DNA of 18,759 nucleotides, from positions 1 through 18,759 of the forward strand of contig JAEZUI010000075.1 of NCBI GenBank assembly GCA_023421115.1. Reading direction: 5' to 3'. Below the pieces are notes generated by a model. That model was not told where the DNA came from. It saw only the letters and a program-made list of their open reading frames with translations, and did not search any database. Shown here piece by piece: positions 8,319-13,824 of the stretch (positions within the stretch are counted from its first letter, which is position 1; every line of letters starts with the position of its first letter). The position numbers and the translations under genes were made by a program. Source of the DNA: Bacillota bacterium (lineage in GTDB: Bacteria > Bacillota > Clostridia > Acetivibrionales > Acetivibrionaceae).

Positions 8319-9776
8319 CACTGTCATAAAGTTAATAATGAAATAAATGGAATTAATGTAAAAAAAGAAAAAATATTTTAAAAACCGCCTAAAATTTCGA
8401 AAAAACACTTGACTTTTTCAAAACAACCTAACAATCAAAAAGGATACCGTTACTTGGTATATCTTAATGATATGGAAGTGCTCAAAGATGAGAAAACTCA
8501 ATGTGTTTAAGACAGCATTAAATGATATAGGTGAAAAAATAAGGGATTACGCATTTATGTGCTTTGCTAGAAGAGATCCAAGTTATTTCAGTAGAGAAGG
8601 GAAAATAGGATTTGTGAATTTAGTTGGATTTATGCTCAATTTTATTAGAAAGTCACTGCAAATGGAACTTGATTTATTCATGGATATGCTCAATAAGCAG
8701 AAAACCATTAGTAAGCAGGCTTTTTCACAAGCTAGACAAAAAATATCTCATGAAGCATTCAAGGAAATGTTTATGGATACAGCAGATATGGCATATAACA
8801 TCGAAGATATTGATACGTTTAAGGGTTTAAGAATATTCGCAATAGACGGAACAAGTTTAGCTCTTGAAAATAGTCAAGAACTTGTAAATTTTTTCGGATG
8901 TTCAGGCAGAGGCGCTACATCAGCCACAGCAAGAGCTTCAATCTTATATGATATTTTGAATGAATGTATTATAGATGCCAATATAGAAAAGTTTTCATGT
9001 GGAGAAAGAGAAATGGCATTAAGTCATATAGAAAAGTTGAGAGGTATGGGAGATTCAAATAACCTAATTATATTTGATAGAGGATATGTGTCTTCTGAAA
9101 TCATTTCAGCGCTATTAGATGCCGGAATTCATTTATTAATGAGGGTTAGAAAAAAGTTCAACAGTGAGATTGATGCAATGACTTCTGATGAAGGAATTGT
9201 TACGATAACACATGACAATAAAAATTATGACTTGCGAGTTGTAAGAGTAATGCTTGATTCGGGTGAAACTGAGACATTGATTACAGATTTGAATGAAGAT
9301 ATGTTTAGAACAGAAGAATTCAAAGATTTGTATTTCAAAAGATGGCCAATTGAAACTAGATATGACGTAGTGAAAAGCAAGCTCCAGCTTGAAAACTTCA
9401 CAGGGAAGACAGTATTATCGGTTTTACAAGATTTCTATGTGAGTATGTTTTTGTCTAATATGTCGGCGTTTGCAAAGTACATAAGTGATGCAAAAATTCA
9501 AAAGGATAATGAAAACAAGGAATTGAAGTATGAGTATAAAACAAATAACAATATATTGATTGGAAAACTTAAAGACGAACTAATACTTGCGTTACTTGAT
9601 GAAAATCCAATAAGACGTGAGAGGCGTATGAAAAAAGTAGTTGCTGAGGCTGCAAAAAACCGGGTGCTAATACGACCTGACAGAAAGGTTGAAAGAAAAC
9701 TGCCAAGGAAGAAACGATTTCACATGAATAAAAAAGATGTGTTGTAATTTTATGGGATATTAGATTGATGACAGTG
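8319..9776 (+). mobile_element. Complete IS4-family insertion sequence (1,458 bp)
   Basis: The element is bounded by terminal inverted repeats: CACTGTCAT at the left end, ATGACAGTG at the right, with weaker complementarity continuing inward. It is flanked by a perfect 10-bp direct repeat GTTGTGAAAG (8309-8318 and 9777-9786). Removing the element and one repeat restores the reading frame of the surrounding IS110 gene. It carries one intact transposase gene. The perfect target duplication and intact frame suggest a recent insertion. Confidence 0.93.
8488..9747 (+). CDS. IS4-family DDE transposase
   Basis: This is a 419-residue transposase that cuts and joins the ends of its IS by the DDE chemistry. 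Numbering from the upstream ATG at 8467, the first Asp is D127 (FAIDGTS), the second D204 (IIFDRGY), and the Glu E296 lies in YFKRWPIETRYDVVK. That last segment fits the IS4-family signature Y-(2)-R-(3)-E-(6)-K exactly. The C-terminus is basic (PDRKVERKLPRKKRF), suitable for DNA binding. Two starts are possible. ATG 8467 lacks a ribosome binding site, while ATG 8488 has GGAAG 9 nt upstream, so I chose the latter. The gene is full length and looks functional. It points opposite to the IS110 gene it interrupts. Confidence 0.92.
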   Translation: MRKLNVFKTALNDIGEKIRDYAFMCFARRDPSYFSREGKIGFVNLVGFMLNFIRKSLQMELDLFMDMLNKQKTISKQAFSQARQKISHEAFKEMFMDTADMAYNIEDIDTFKGLRIFAIDGTSLALENSQELVNFFGCSGRGATSATARASILYDILNECIIDANIEKFSCGEREMALSHIEKLRGMGDSNNLIIFDRGYVSSEIISALLDAGIHLLMRVRKKFNSEIDAMTSDEGIVTITHDNKNYDLRVVRVMLDSGETETLITDLNEDMFRTEEFKDLYFKRWPIETRYDVVKSKLQLENFTGKTVLSVLQDFYVSMFLSNMSAFAKYISDAKIQKDNENKELKYEYKTNNNILIGKLKDELILALLDENPIRRERRMKKVVAEAAKNRVLIRPDRKVERKLPRKKRFHMNKKDVL

Positions 9777-9786
9777 GTTGTGAAAG
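9777..9786. repeat. Target-site duplication of the IS4 element, right copy
   Basis: GTTGTGAAAG lies immediately right of the terminal repeat and is identical to 8309-8318. Within the interrupted gene it encodes part of the FHN of ...IYFHN. Confidence 0.92.
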
Positions 9787-10187
9787 TATATATTTCTGGC
9801 TTTCTTTGATTGGGAAACACTTATGAGACTTAGAGCAAGGCTGTAAAAAATATGGTGAAGTGCTTTGTTTCCTCTTGTGTCTGCAAATTGAGCTTCACTT
9901 TTCCCTGATGCTTGCGTTATAGGGGCAACGCCAGAATACCGGGCTAGCTTGGCAGGTTTTGAAAACCTTGAAATATCGCCTATTTCAGATATTAGACCTG
10001 CTGCAATTGCAGTACTTACGCCACGTATACTAGTAAGTTTGTAATCAAAGTGTTTAAGCAGTTCTTCAAGCTTCTCATCAGTGGTGCGTAATTCTTCCAT
10101 ATTTGACCTTATCATTTTAACTACGGAAATAACAGTTGAATCTCTGATTTCCTGATGCTCAATAGTTGTATCCCCATCCGCTTTAAA
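9777..10187 (-). pseudogene. IS110-family transposase, central/C-terminal piece (N-terminus missing, interrupted by IS4)
   Basis: The frame reads DTTIEHQEIRDSTVISVVKM, then YKLTSIRGVSTAIAAGLISE, RYSGVAPITQASGKSE, and RGNKALHHIFYSLAL. This is the Transposase_20 domain, including the QASGKS segment with the candidate catalytic Ser. The N-terminal DEDD RuvC-like domain is absent; upstream the sequence changes to RHS-type pre-toxin around 10185. The 3' continuation lies beyond the IS4 insertion at 8138-8318. The copy was therefore already truncated or decaying, independently of the IS4 hit. The exact upstream boundary is uncertain by about 20 bp. Confidence 0.85.
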
Positions 10188-10395
10188 TCTACTAAATTGA
10201 AATCCTTATTTGTAGGCATTACAGTTCCATTTTCTGTGACAATAAAGTCTGTTTTTCCCGAACTACTTGAACCTTGATCTGCTATTCTTTGTTTCTCTAG
10301 TGTAGCAGCTCTTCTTGGTGAAATTTTTGGTTCTGGCAATAACTTAGTATCACCAACTCCCGCATTATTGAAGTCAGCAACTATATATTATTCCT
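10188..10395 (-). pseudogene. Remnant of an RHS/polymorphic-toxin pre-toxin region
   Basis: After an in-frame stop near 10395 the minus strand reads YIVADFNNAGVGDTKLLPEP, then RRAATLEKQRIADQG and KTDFIVTENGTVMPTNKDFN. The DFIV-x-NGT-x-(I/M)-P-T-N-(K)-D-FNLVD pattern is one I associate with the segment just before the toxic tip of RHS and related polymorphic toxins; this is recall, not a search. It has no start codon with a ribosome binding site. Homology ends abruptly where the IS110 remnant begins, in a different frame. It is on the same strand as the toxin-like fragment at 7752-8117 and may be the upstream half of the same gene or a different cassette. Confidence 0.55.
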
Positions 10396-10536
10396 GATTG
10401 CTTTTAACTCCCTTTTAAAAAACAAACAGTATATAAACCCTTCATGAAGGCTATTTTTAAATATTTTACCATAGCATTTTTACAATTGAAATACTCTTTA
10501 TCCTGTATTTCCGTTATTGCTTGAACCTTCAAAACT

Positions 10537-11805
10537 TTATTCCTGAACCTTCTCAAACGGTTTGTATTCCGTCTTTGTCCGCATCATTCCATAAATTATT
10601 CTAACAGCCCTGCGAGACACACAAACAAGGGCTTGGGGCTTCGTTTTACCTTCTTTAATTTTACCTTCAAAATATTCTCTAAACACTGGATGCCTTGGTT
10701 TGCCTGATGGCGATATTTGCACCAACTGAATAGCCAAAAAGTGAAATATAGCATTTAAAACCCTGTTTCCCTGCCTGCTCCTTTGGTCTTTGCCTTTTCC
10801 TGCTGAACTGAAATTTACAGGACACACACCGCAAAACTGAGCCAATTTATCAGAATTCGGAAACCTTTCAACATTGCCAATTTCGGAAATAATGTTAGAA
10901 GCAGTAATTAAATTGATTCCGGGCATTGTTTGGAGTTTATAGCCTGTCAATTCAACAAGTCTTTCCAATTCATTGTCAATGTCCTCATTTTCCTGCTTTT
11001 TAAACCGTATTTCCCTTACAAGGCTTTTAATAATCAAGTCCCTTTCATATTGAAAGTCCTTTTCCTTTGGGCTGTTCTGCTCCGATAATGTCAATATCAT
11101 TTCTGCCTGTTCCTGCTTCATTCCCTTATGTATTGCCCTCAATTCCTCTAAAAGTAACTCTGGCGTAACACCCTTTAAATGCTGTGGGTGTGGGTACTTT
11201 TCCCAAAATAACAAAGCTGTTTTATTATCCACATCACAAAAATATTTCTTGTAACTGGGGTAAACAGTAGTTAAATTGGAATTCAACTGATTCTTAGCAA
11301 TAACAATTCCTTTAACAAGGCTGTTTCTACGTTTTACCATTTGGCGAATAGTCCAATGTAAATCGTTGTGTTCTTCATCTGGCAAAATGTCCACCATGTC
11401 ACGCAAAACCTTGGCAACACAAAATGCATCAAACGAATCATTTTTCTTACTCATTGGAGCACTCGACCGCATGGAATCAGTATAAGCAGGGTTTACATGT
11501 TTCACAGTAAATTTATGTCCTAAAAGGTAAGATGCAAAATTCCTTCCAAATCCTCTTGTATCTTCAAGCCCGAAACATGGGGTTAAATCCTTATAAATCT
11601 TTTTTACATCCTGCATGAATTTATCAAATTTTGAAGGTCTATTTTCAAAGGTGATTTCACCTAAAATATTAGTCCAACAGTCTATTACGACTGCAACATG
11701 AATATCTTTATGCATGTCGATTCCTATAAAAGCTGTTTTTCTTTTTTCGTAAATATTTATCCTCTCCTTTTTTCCTGTCTCCACAAAACCTATCGGCAAC
11801 CGCAC
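10537..11805 (-). CDS. IS110-family transposase (DEDD recombinase), intact
   Basis: This is a recombinase of up to 422 residues. The N-terminal RuvC-like domain carries the DEDD set, numbering from the GTG at 11805: D30 (FIGIDMHKD), E81 (GLED), D123 and D126 (KKNDSFDAF). The C-terminal Transposase_20 domain contains TMPGINLITASNIISEIG and CPVNFSSAGKGKDQRSRQGN with the candidate catalytic serine(s). It ends with QALVCVSRRAVRIIYGMM. IS110 enzymes work with a bridge RNA made from a non-coding end of the element. The GTG start is weakly supported. GGAGAGG lies further inside (about 11761-11767), followed by an in-frame non-canonical ATT, so the true N-terminus may be about 17 residues shorter. 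The element ends are not resolved, as IS110 elements usually lack terminal repeats. It differs clearly in sequence from the IS110 remnant at 9777-10187, so two different IS110 elements are present. Confidence 0.92.
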   Translation of the reverse strand: MRLPIGFVETGKKERINIYEKRKTAFIGIDMHKDIHVAVVIDCWTNILGEITFENRPSKFDKFMQDVKKIYKDLTPCFGLEDTRGFGRNFASYLLGHKFTVKHVNPAYTDSMRSSAPMSKKNDSFDAFCVAKVLRDMVDILPDEEHNDLHWTIRQMVKRRNSLVKGIVIAKNQLNSNLTTVYPSYKKYFCDVDNKTALLFWEKYPHPQHLKGVTPELLLEELRAIHKGMKQEQAEMILTLSEQNSPKEKDFQYERDLIIKSLVREIRFKKQENEDIDNELERLVELTGYKLQTMPGINLITASNIISEIGNVERFPNSDKLAQFCGVCPVNFSSAGKGKDQRSRQGNRVLNAIFHFLAIQLVQISPSGKPRHPVFREYFEGKIKEGKTKPQALVCVSRRAVRIIYGMMRTKTEYKPFEKVQE

Positions 11806-12075
11806 TTTATGAGCATTAAGCCTTTCGACCCTGCAAGGGAGTTGTAAACCTGTCTATTTTTTATGTGACAAATTACGTGAACATGGCTTCACGAGCCTTA
11901 TTTACATTTGATTTCTTTCAATTACAACATTTACAAAGCACTGATAGCCTGATGTTTAGCAGGCCAATTCCTTTTTACACGTTGCAGAATATCCTTACAA
12001 ACTTTCATAACATGAGATTTACAGGCTTCAATATCAACTGGAATTTACCAAAATGCTGAACCCTTGACATCCCAA
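11806..12075 (-). ncRNA. Candidate bridge-RNA region in the upstream non-coding end of the IS110 element
   Basis: About 300 bp without a convincing gene lies between the recombinase start and the next gene stop (12108). It holds several inverted repeats: CGTGAA/TTCACG around a 6-nt loop (11876-11893), GCCTG/CAGGC around 8 nt (11947-11964) and CCCT/AGGG (about 11830-11840). IS110-group elements are known to encode their bridge RNA in the non-coding end upstream of the recombinase. Position and hairpins fit, but I have not identified the guide loops or the element boundary, so the limits given are only the available space. Confidence 0.35.
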
Positions 12076-12107
12076 AAACGGATTGTTTTTACGGACGTAC
12101 TTTCACA

Positions 12108-12410
12108 TTAAACTTTCTTCCAGCCTCTTGACTTCAGGGCTTCTTCTGTGTATTCATCACTTCTGAAATTATTAATGCTTTTTCTGAATTTAATGTTTTC
12201 AAATAAAATAGAATCATCCAATAAAATGATTTTTTTAATCCAACCGCTGCTTAATTCTTTTTCCCATATTTGATTTGGTAAATGGCTTGAAAAGTACAAC
12301 CTTAAAGCCTTTTCAATAATTGCATTACCTCCGCAACCTTCTTCTTTTGCTCTCTCTTTGGTTTTATTTAAAATATCTTCTTCAAGTATTGTTGTGTAAC
12401 GTGCTTTCAC
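12108..12410 (-). CDS. Small ribbon-helix-helix-like protein with IWEKEL C-terminal motif (paralogue B)
   Basis: This is a 100-residue protein starting at GTG 12410, preceded by GGAGG about 8 nt upstream. Residues 1-40 (RYTTILEEDILNKTKERAKE ... IIEKALRLYF) have the strand-helix-helix pattern and hydrophobic spacing of CopG/Arc-type ribbon-helix-helix DNA-binding domains. The second half begins with IWEKELSSGWIKKI and ends ALKSRGWKKV; the same two motifs occur in the upstream neighbour, so the two are tandem paralogues. The C-terminal half is not a domain I can name. It is the third gene of a minus-strand cluster, 34 bp after its paralogue. A role in transcriptional control, or as an antitoxin-like partner of the SymE-like gene, is possible but inferred. 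No strong terminator follows, only AAAAAC/GTTTTT near 12070-12090. Confidence 0.75.
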   Translation of the reverse strand: MKARYTTILEEDILNKTKERAKEEGCGGNAIIEKALRLYFSSHLPNQIWEKELSSGWIKKIILLDDSILFENIKFRKSINNFRSDEYTEEALKSRGWKKV

Positions 12411-12444
12411 AATCTAACCTCCAATCAAAAGTGAAGAAAGAGGA

Positions 12445-12777
12445 CTATCCAGCCCTCTTACGCTTTAACTTCCAGACATTCTTCCAGCCCTTATCTAAAA
12501 GGGCACTATCAGAGTAACACTTGGGGTCATTCACATTGATGACCTTGCGACTTCTGATACTCTCAAAAGTGACCTTGCCCGGACGGACAACCAGCTTATT
12601 CATCCAACCGCCTTCAAGCTCTTTTTCCCATATCTGAACAGAATCAAAGGAAAAATACAACATTAGGGCATCTTCAATAATCCCACTGATAACATTCACC
12701 CCATCAAGGGAAGCCCTAGCTTTTGCAGCACAATACAAACCTTCATCAATACTGGTAACAATCTTAACCTTAGACAT
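12445..12777 (-). CDS. Small ribbon-helix-helix-like protein with IWEKEL C-terminal motif (paralogue A)
   Basis: This 110-residue protein has ATG at 12777 with GGAGG 7-8 nt upstream; an in-frame extension to 12795 is less likely. Residues 1-40 (KVKIVTSIDEGLYCAAKARA ... IIEDALMLYF) fit a ribbon-helix-helix domain: one strand, two helices. The second half contains IWEKELEGGWMNKLVV, a VTFESIRSRKVIN segment and ALLDKGWKNVWKLKRKRAG with a basic tail. The downstream gene shares IWEKEL..GW..K, FE.I..RK.IN and AL...GWK.V in the same order, so one arose from the other by duplication. It lies 106 bp downstream of the SymE-like gene and is probably co-transcribed. The function is unknown; DNA or RNA binding is the reasonable inference. 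Confidence 0.78.
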   Translation of the reverse strand: MSKVKIVTSIDEGLYCAAKARASLDGVNVISGIIEDALMLYFSFDSVQIWEKELEGGWMNKLVVRPGKVTFESIRSRKVINVNDPKCYSDSALLDKGWKNVWKLKRKRAG

Positions 12778-12883
12778 ACAAAAACCTCCGCACATATAAA
12801 ACTAAAGACCTCTAAACCAATCAATAATATAAAGGGTAAAACGGAAGCAGCGGGCAAAACTGCCATACTTCCTGTAATATGTA

Positions 12884-13096
12884 CTATAATGATGATGCCT
12901 TCTCATAACTCTCAACCTCCACACCCTCACAGTCAACAGCCTCAACAAGTTTAATAACTATCTGGCCTTTTGTAACCTCAACTACAATCTTTCTTCCGGG
13001 CTCAAACCCAAAATGGCAAAGCCATGCACCTGATACCACCACAGAAGAAGAATCTTCTTCCATCCAGAATGCCGAAACCTCAGATAAACGAACCAT
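12884..13096 (-). CDS. SymE/AbrB-like small protein (SymE-family toxin-like)
   Basis: This is a 70-residue protein. The segment VVVSGAWLCHFGFEPGRKIV then VEVTKGQIVIKL matches what I know of the SymE_toxin pattern (G-x-WL...GF-x-x-G...V-x-V...G-x-hhI), an AbrB-related swapped-hairpin fold. In E. coli SymE is an SOS-induced toxin controlled by an antisense RNA, and SymE relatives occur widely as small regulators. Start choice: ATG at 13096 has AAGGAGG 8 nt upstream. The frame is open a further 18 codons (to 13150), but that part overlaps the 5' leader and the transcription start of a good promoter, so I reject it. Upstream lie a sigma-A promoter, a palindrome at the -10 and a leader hairpin. 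The first 17 codons recur identically at 18709-18759 on the other strand. It heads a cluster with two ribbon-helix-helix-like genes. The toxin function is not shown by the sequence. Confidence 0.72.
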   Translation of the reverse strand: MVRLSEVSAFWMEEDSSSVVVSGAWLCHFGFEPGRKIVVEVTKGQIVIKLVEAVDCEGVEVESYEKASSL

Positions 13097-13119
13097 AAAA
13101 AATACCTCCTTAACGTATA

Positions 13120-13134
13120 CAGGCTCTCTGCCTG
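13120..13134 (-). promoter_or_regulatory. Leader hairpin before the symE-like ribosome binding site
   Basis: CAGGC and GCCTG form a perfect 5-bp stem with a 5-nt loop (AGAGA) in the 5' leader, 7 nt upstream of the TTAAGGAGG region. It is identical in the right copy (18671-18685). It could shield or present the ribosome binding site; this is inference. Confidence 0.45.
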
Positions 13135-13150
13135 CTCTCATGTGCGGCAC

Positions 13151-13179
13151 AGATTACCGTCAAGTGAATTATTTGTCAA
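13151..13179 (-). promoter_or_regulatory. Sigma-A type promoter of the symE-like gene
   Basis: TTGACA (13174-13179, read on the minus strand), a 17-bp spacer and TAATCT (13151-13156) give a predicted start near 13144. A GTGC-C-GCAC dyad lies at 13142-13150, right over the start point, suiting an operator. The spacer also contains a second TTGAC. Confidence 0.75.
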
Positions 13180-13199
13180 TACATTTTATTTTTTTATTT

Positions 13200-13227
13200 T
13201 TGAATCTTGAGAGTTGATTATTACAAT
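13200..13227 (+). promoter_or_regulatory. Back-to-back promoter pointing away from the symE-like gene
   Basis: TTGAAT (13200-13205), a 16-bp spacer and TACAAT (13222-13227) point rightward, with a predicted start near 13234. No open frame with a ribosome binding site follows before the hairpin at 13393-13441, so the product would be a non-coding RNA. It is conserved exactly in the right copy (18577-18604, minus strand). Confidence 0.45.
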
Positions 13228-13233
13228 AAAGAA

Positions 13234-13441
13234 TGGATATGAATAGCAGGAGAGAAAGCAAATCTTTGAAGTCCCTGACGTAGTGAGTCAAGAGGAAATT
13301 CGTCCCCCCCATTTTCAAGAAAGCCAGCGAAGCTTTACATAAAGGGACTGTAAGTAACTATGTTAGCAGCTTCGTAGTTACTTGTAGTGTCAGGATTGGA
13401 GAGGCATACAATAAAAGATTTATTGTGTGCCTCTCCAATCC
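13234..13441 (+). ncRNA. Candidate structured small RNA divergent from symE (left copy)
   Basis: A roughly 208-nt segment follows the rightward promoter. It contains a run of seven C (after TTCGT, near 13304-13310). AGTCCCT near 13270 can pair with AGGGACT near 13338. There is a local AAAGC/GCTTT stem, an 11-bp stem AAGTAACTATG/CGTAGTTACTT (about 13349-13384), and finally the 49-nt hairpin. The hairpin is not followed by a T run, so it is not a standard terminator. Transcription is not shown by the sequence; the case rests on the promoter, absence of coding and structural conservation against the second copy. Confidence 0.35.
13393..13441. repeat. Near-perfect 49-nt hairpin, left copy
   Basis: GGATTGGAGAG pairs perfectly with CTCTCCAATCC. 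Inside, GCA/TGC, one T-G wobble and ACAATAAA/TTTATTGT continue the stem to 23 pairs around a 3-nt loop (AGA). The inner part recurs in the hairpin at 18359-18411, while the outer stem sequence is different there yet also perfectly paired. Confidence 0.93.
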
Positions 13442-13691
13442 CCGTATGTGGTATATGCGTCCTTATTATAGGTAAGAAAGTAGTTTTGTAGTGAATGCTT
13501 TTGATTAAAATTTCAAATCAAAGATGTGTTGTTTTTATCTAAACATCGAATTTTAAAACAATGGCAAAATAAATGTAAAAATTTGTAGACTTAAATTGAA
13601 ATTTTATATAGAATAGTTAGTAGTATTTCTCAAAATAGATTTCATTTGAAAATTACTAATATAAGTTGATTTTTATAATGTAACTAATGTC

Positions 13692-13741
13692 TATAATCGG
13701 CAGTTCAAGCAACTGAATGTATTAGCAATAATGCGCTTGAA
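13692..13741 (+). promoter_or_regulatory. Candidate promoter and dyad upstream of the DUF262 operon
   Basis: The 375-bp stretch 13451-13824 is A/T-rich and holds no gene. A TATAAT box lies at 13692-13697, with only a poorly spaced TTGATT upstream. TTCAAGC (13704-13710) and GCTTGAA (13735-13741) form a 7-bp inverted repeat downstream of it, followed by a GGTAC...GTACC dyad (about 13752-13775). These could be operator sites of the operon. Promoter identity is uncertain. Confidence 0.3.
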
Positions 13742-13824
13742 AAACAGTGAAAGGTACTTACTAAACTGGTATGTACCAACATTATTTTTGAAGAAAATAC
13801 GAGTGTTTTATGGAGGAAAACAAT

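Larger units (their letters stand above)
13046..13450 (-). repeat. Long inverted repeat, left copy (symE 5' end, promoter region, terminal hairpin)
   Basis: The minus strand here matches the plus strand at 18351-18759 (position sum about 31804-31805, one single-base indel). Over 13046-13339 I count only two substitutions apart from one changed patch at 13140-13155. From 13340 to 13392 similarity is lower but needs no gaps. The hairpin at the end is discussed separately, and CCGTATG beyond it is shared again. The left copy continues leftward through the symE-like gene; the partner's extent is cut by the window. Confidence 0.95.

Noticed and set aside
8172..8408. 78-codon open frame on the minus strand
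   Set aside because: It spans the IS4 end and runs in the wrong frame. The real protein signal here is the IS110 C-terminus one frame over, ending at 8138.
11865..12059. 64-codon plus-strand open frame upstream of the IS110 gene
   Set aside because: It has no ribosome binding site or protein-like pattern, and the hairpins and position fit a non-coding end better.
13097..13150. Longer symE-like protein starting at 13150
   Set aside because: The extension covers the predicted transcription start and the leader, and only the ATG at 13096 has a strong ribosome binding site. Identity of both copies here gives no information on coding.
13393..13441. Reading the long hairpin as an ordinary rho-independent terminator
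   Set aside because: Neither side is followed by a T tract (CCGTATG follows in both copies), and the A/T-rich inner stem with a conserved loop is not typical.
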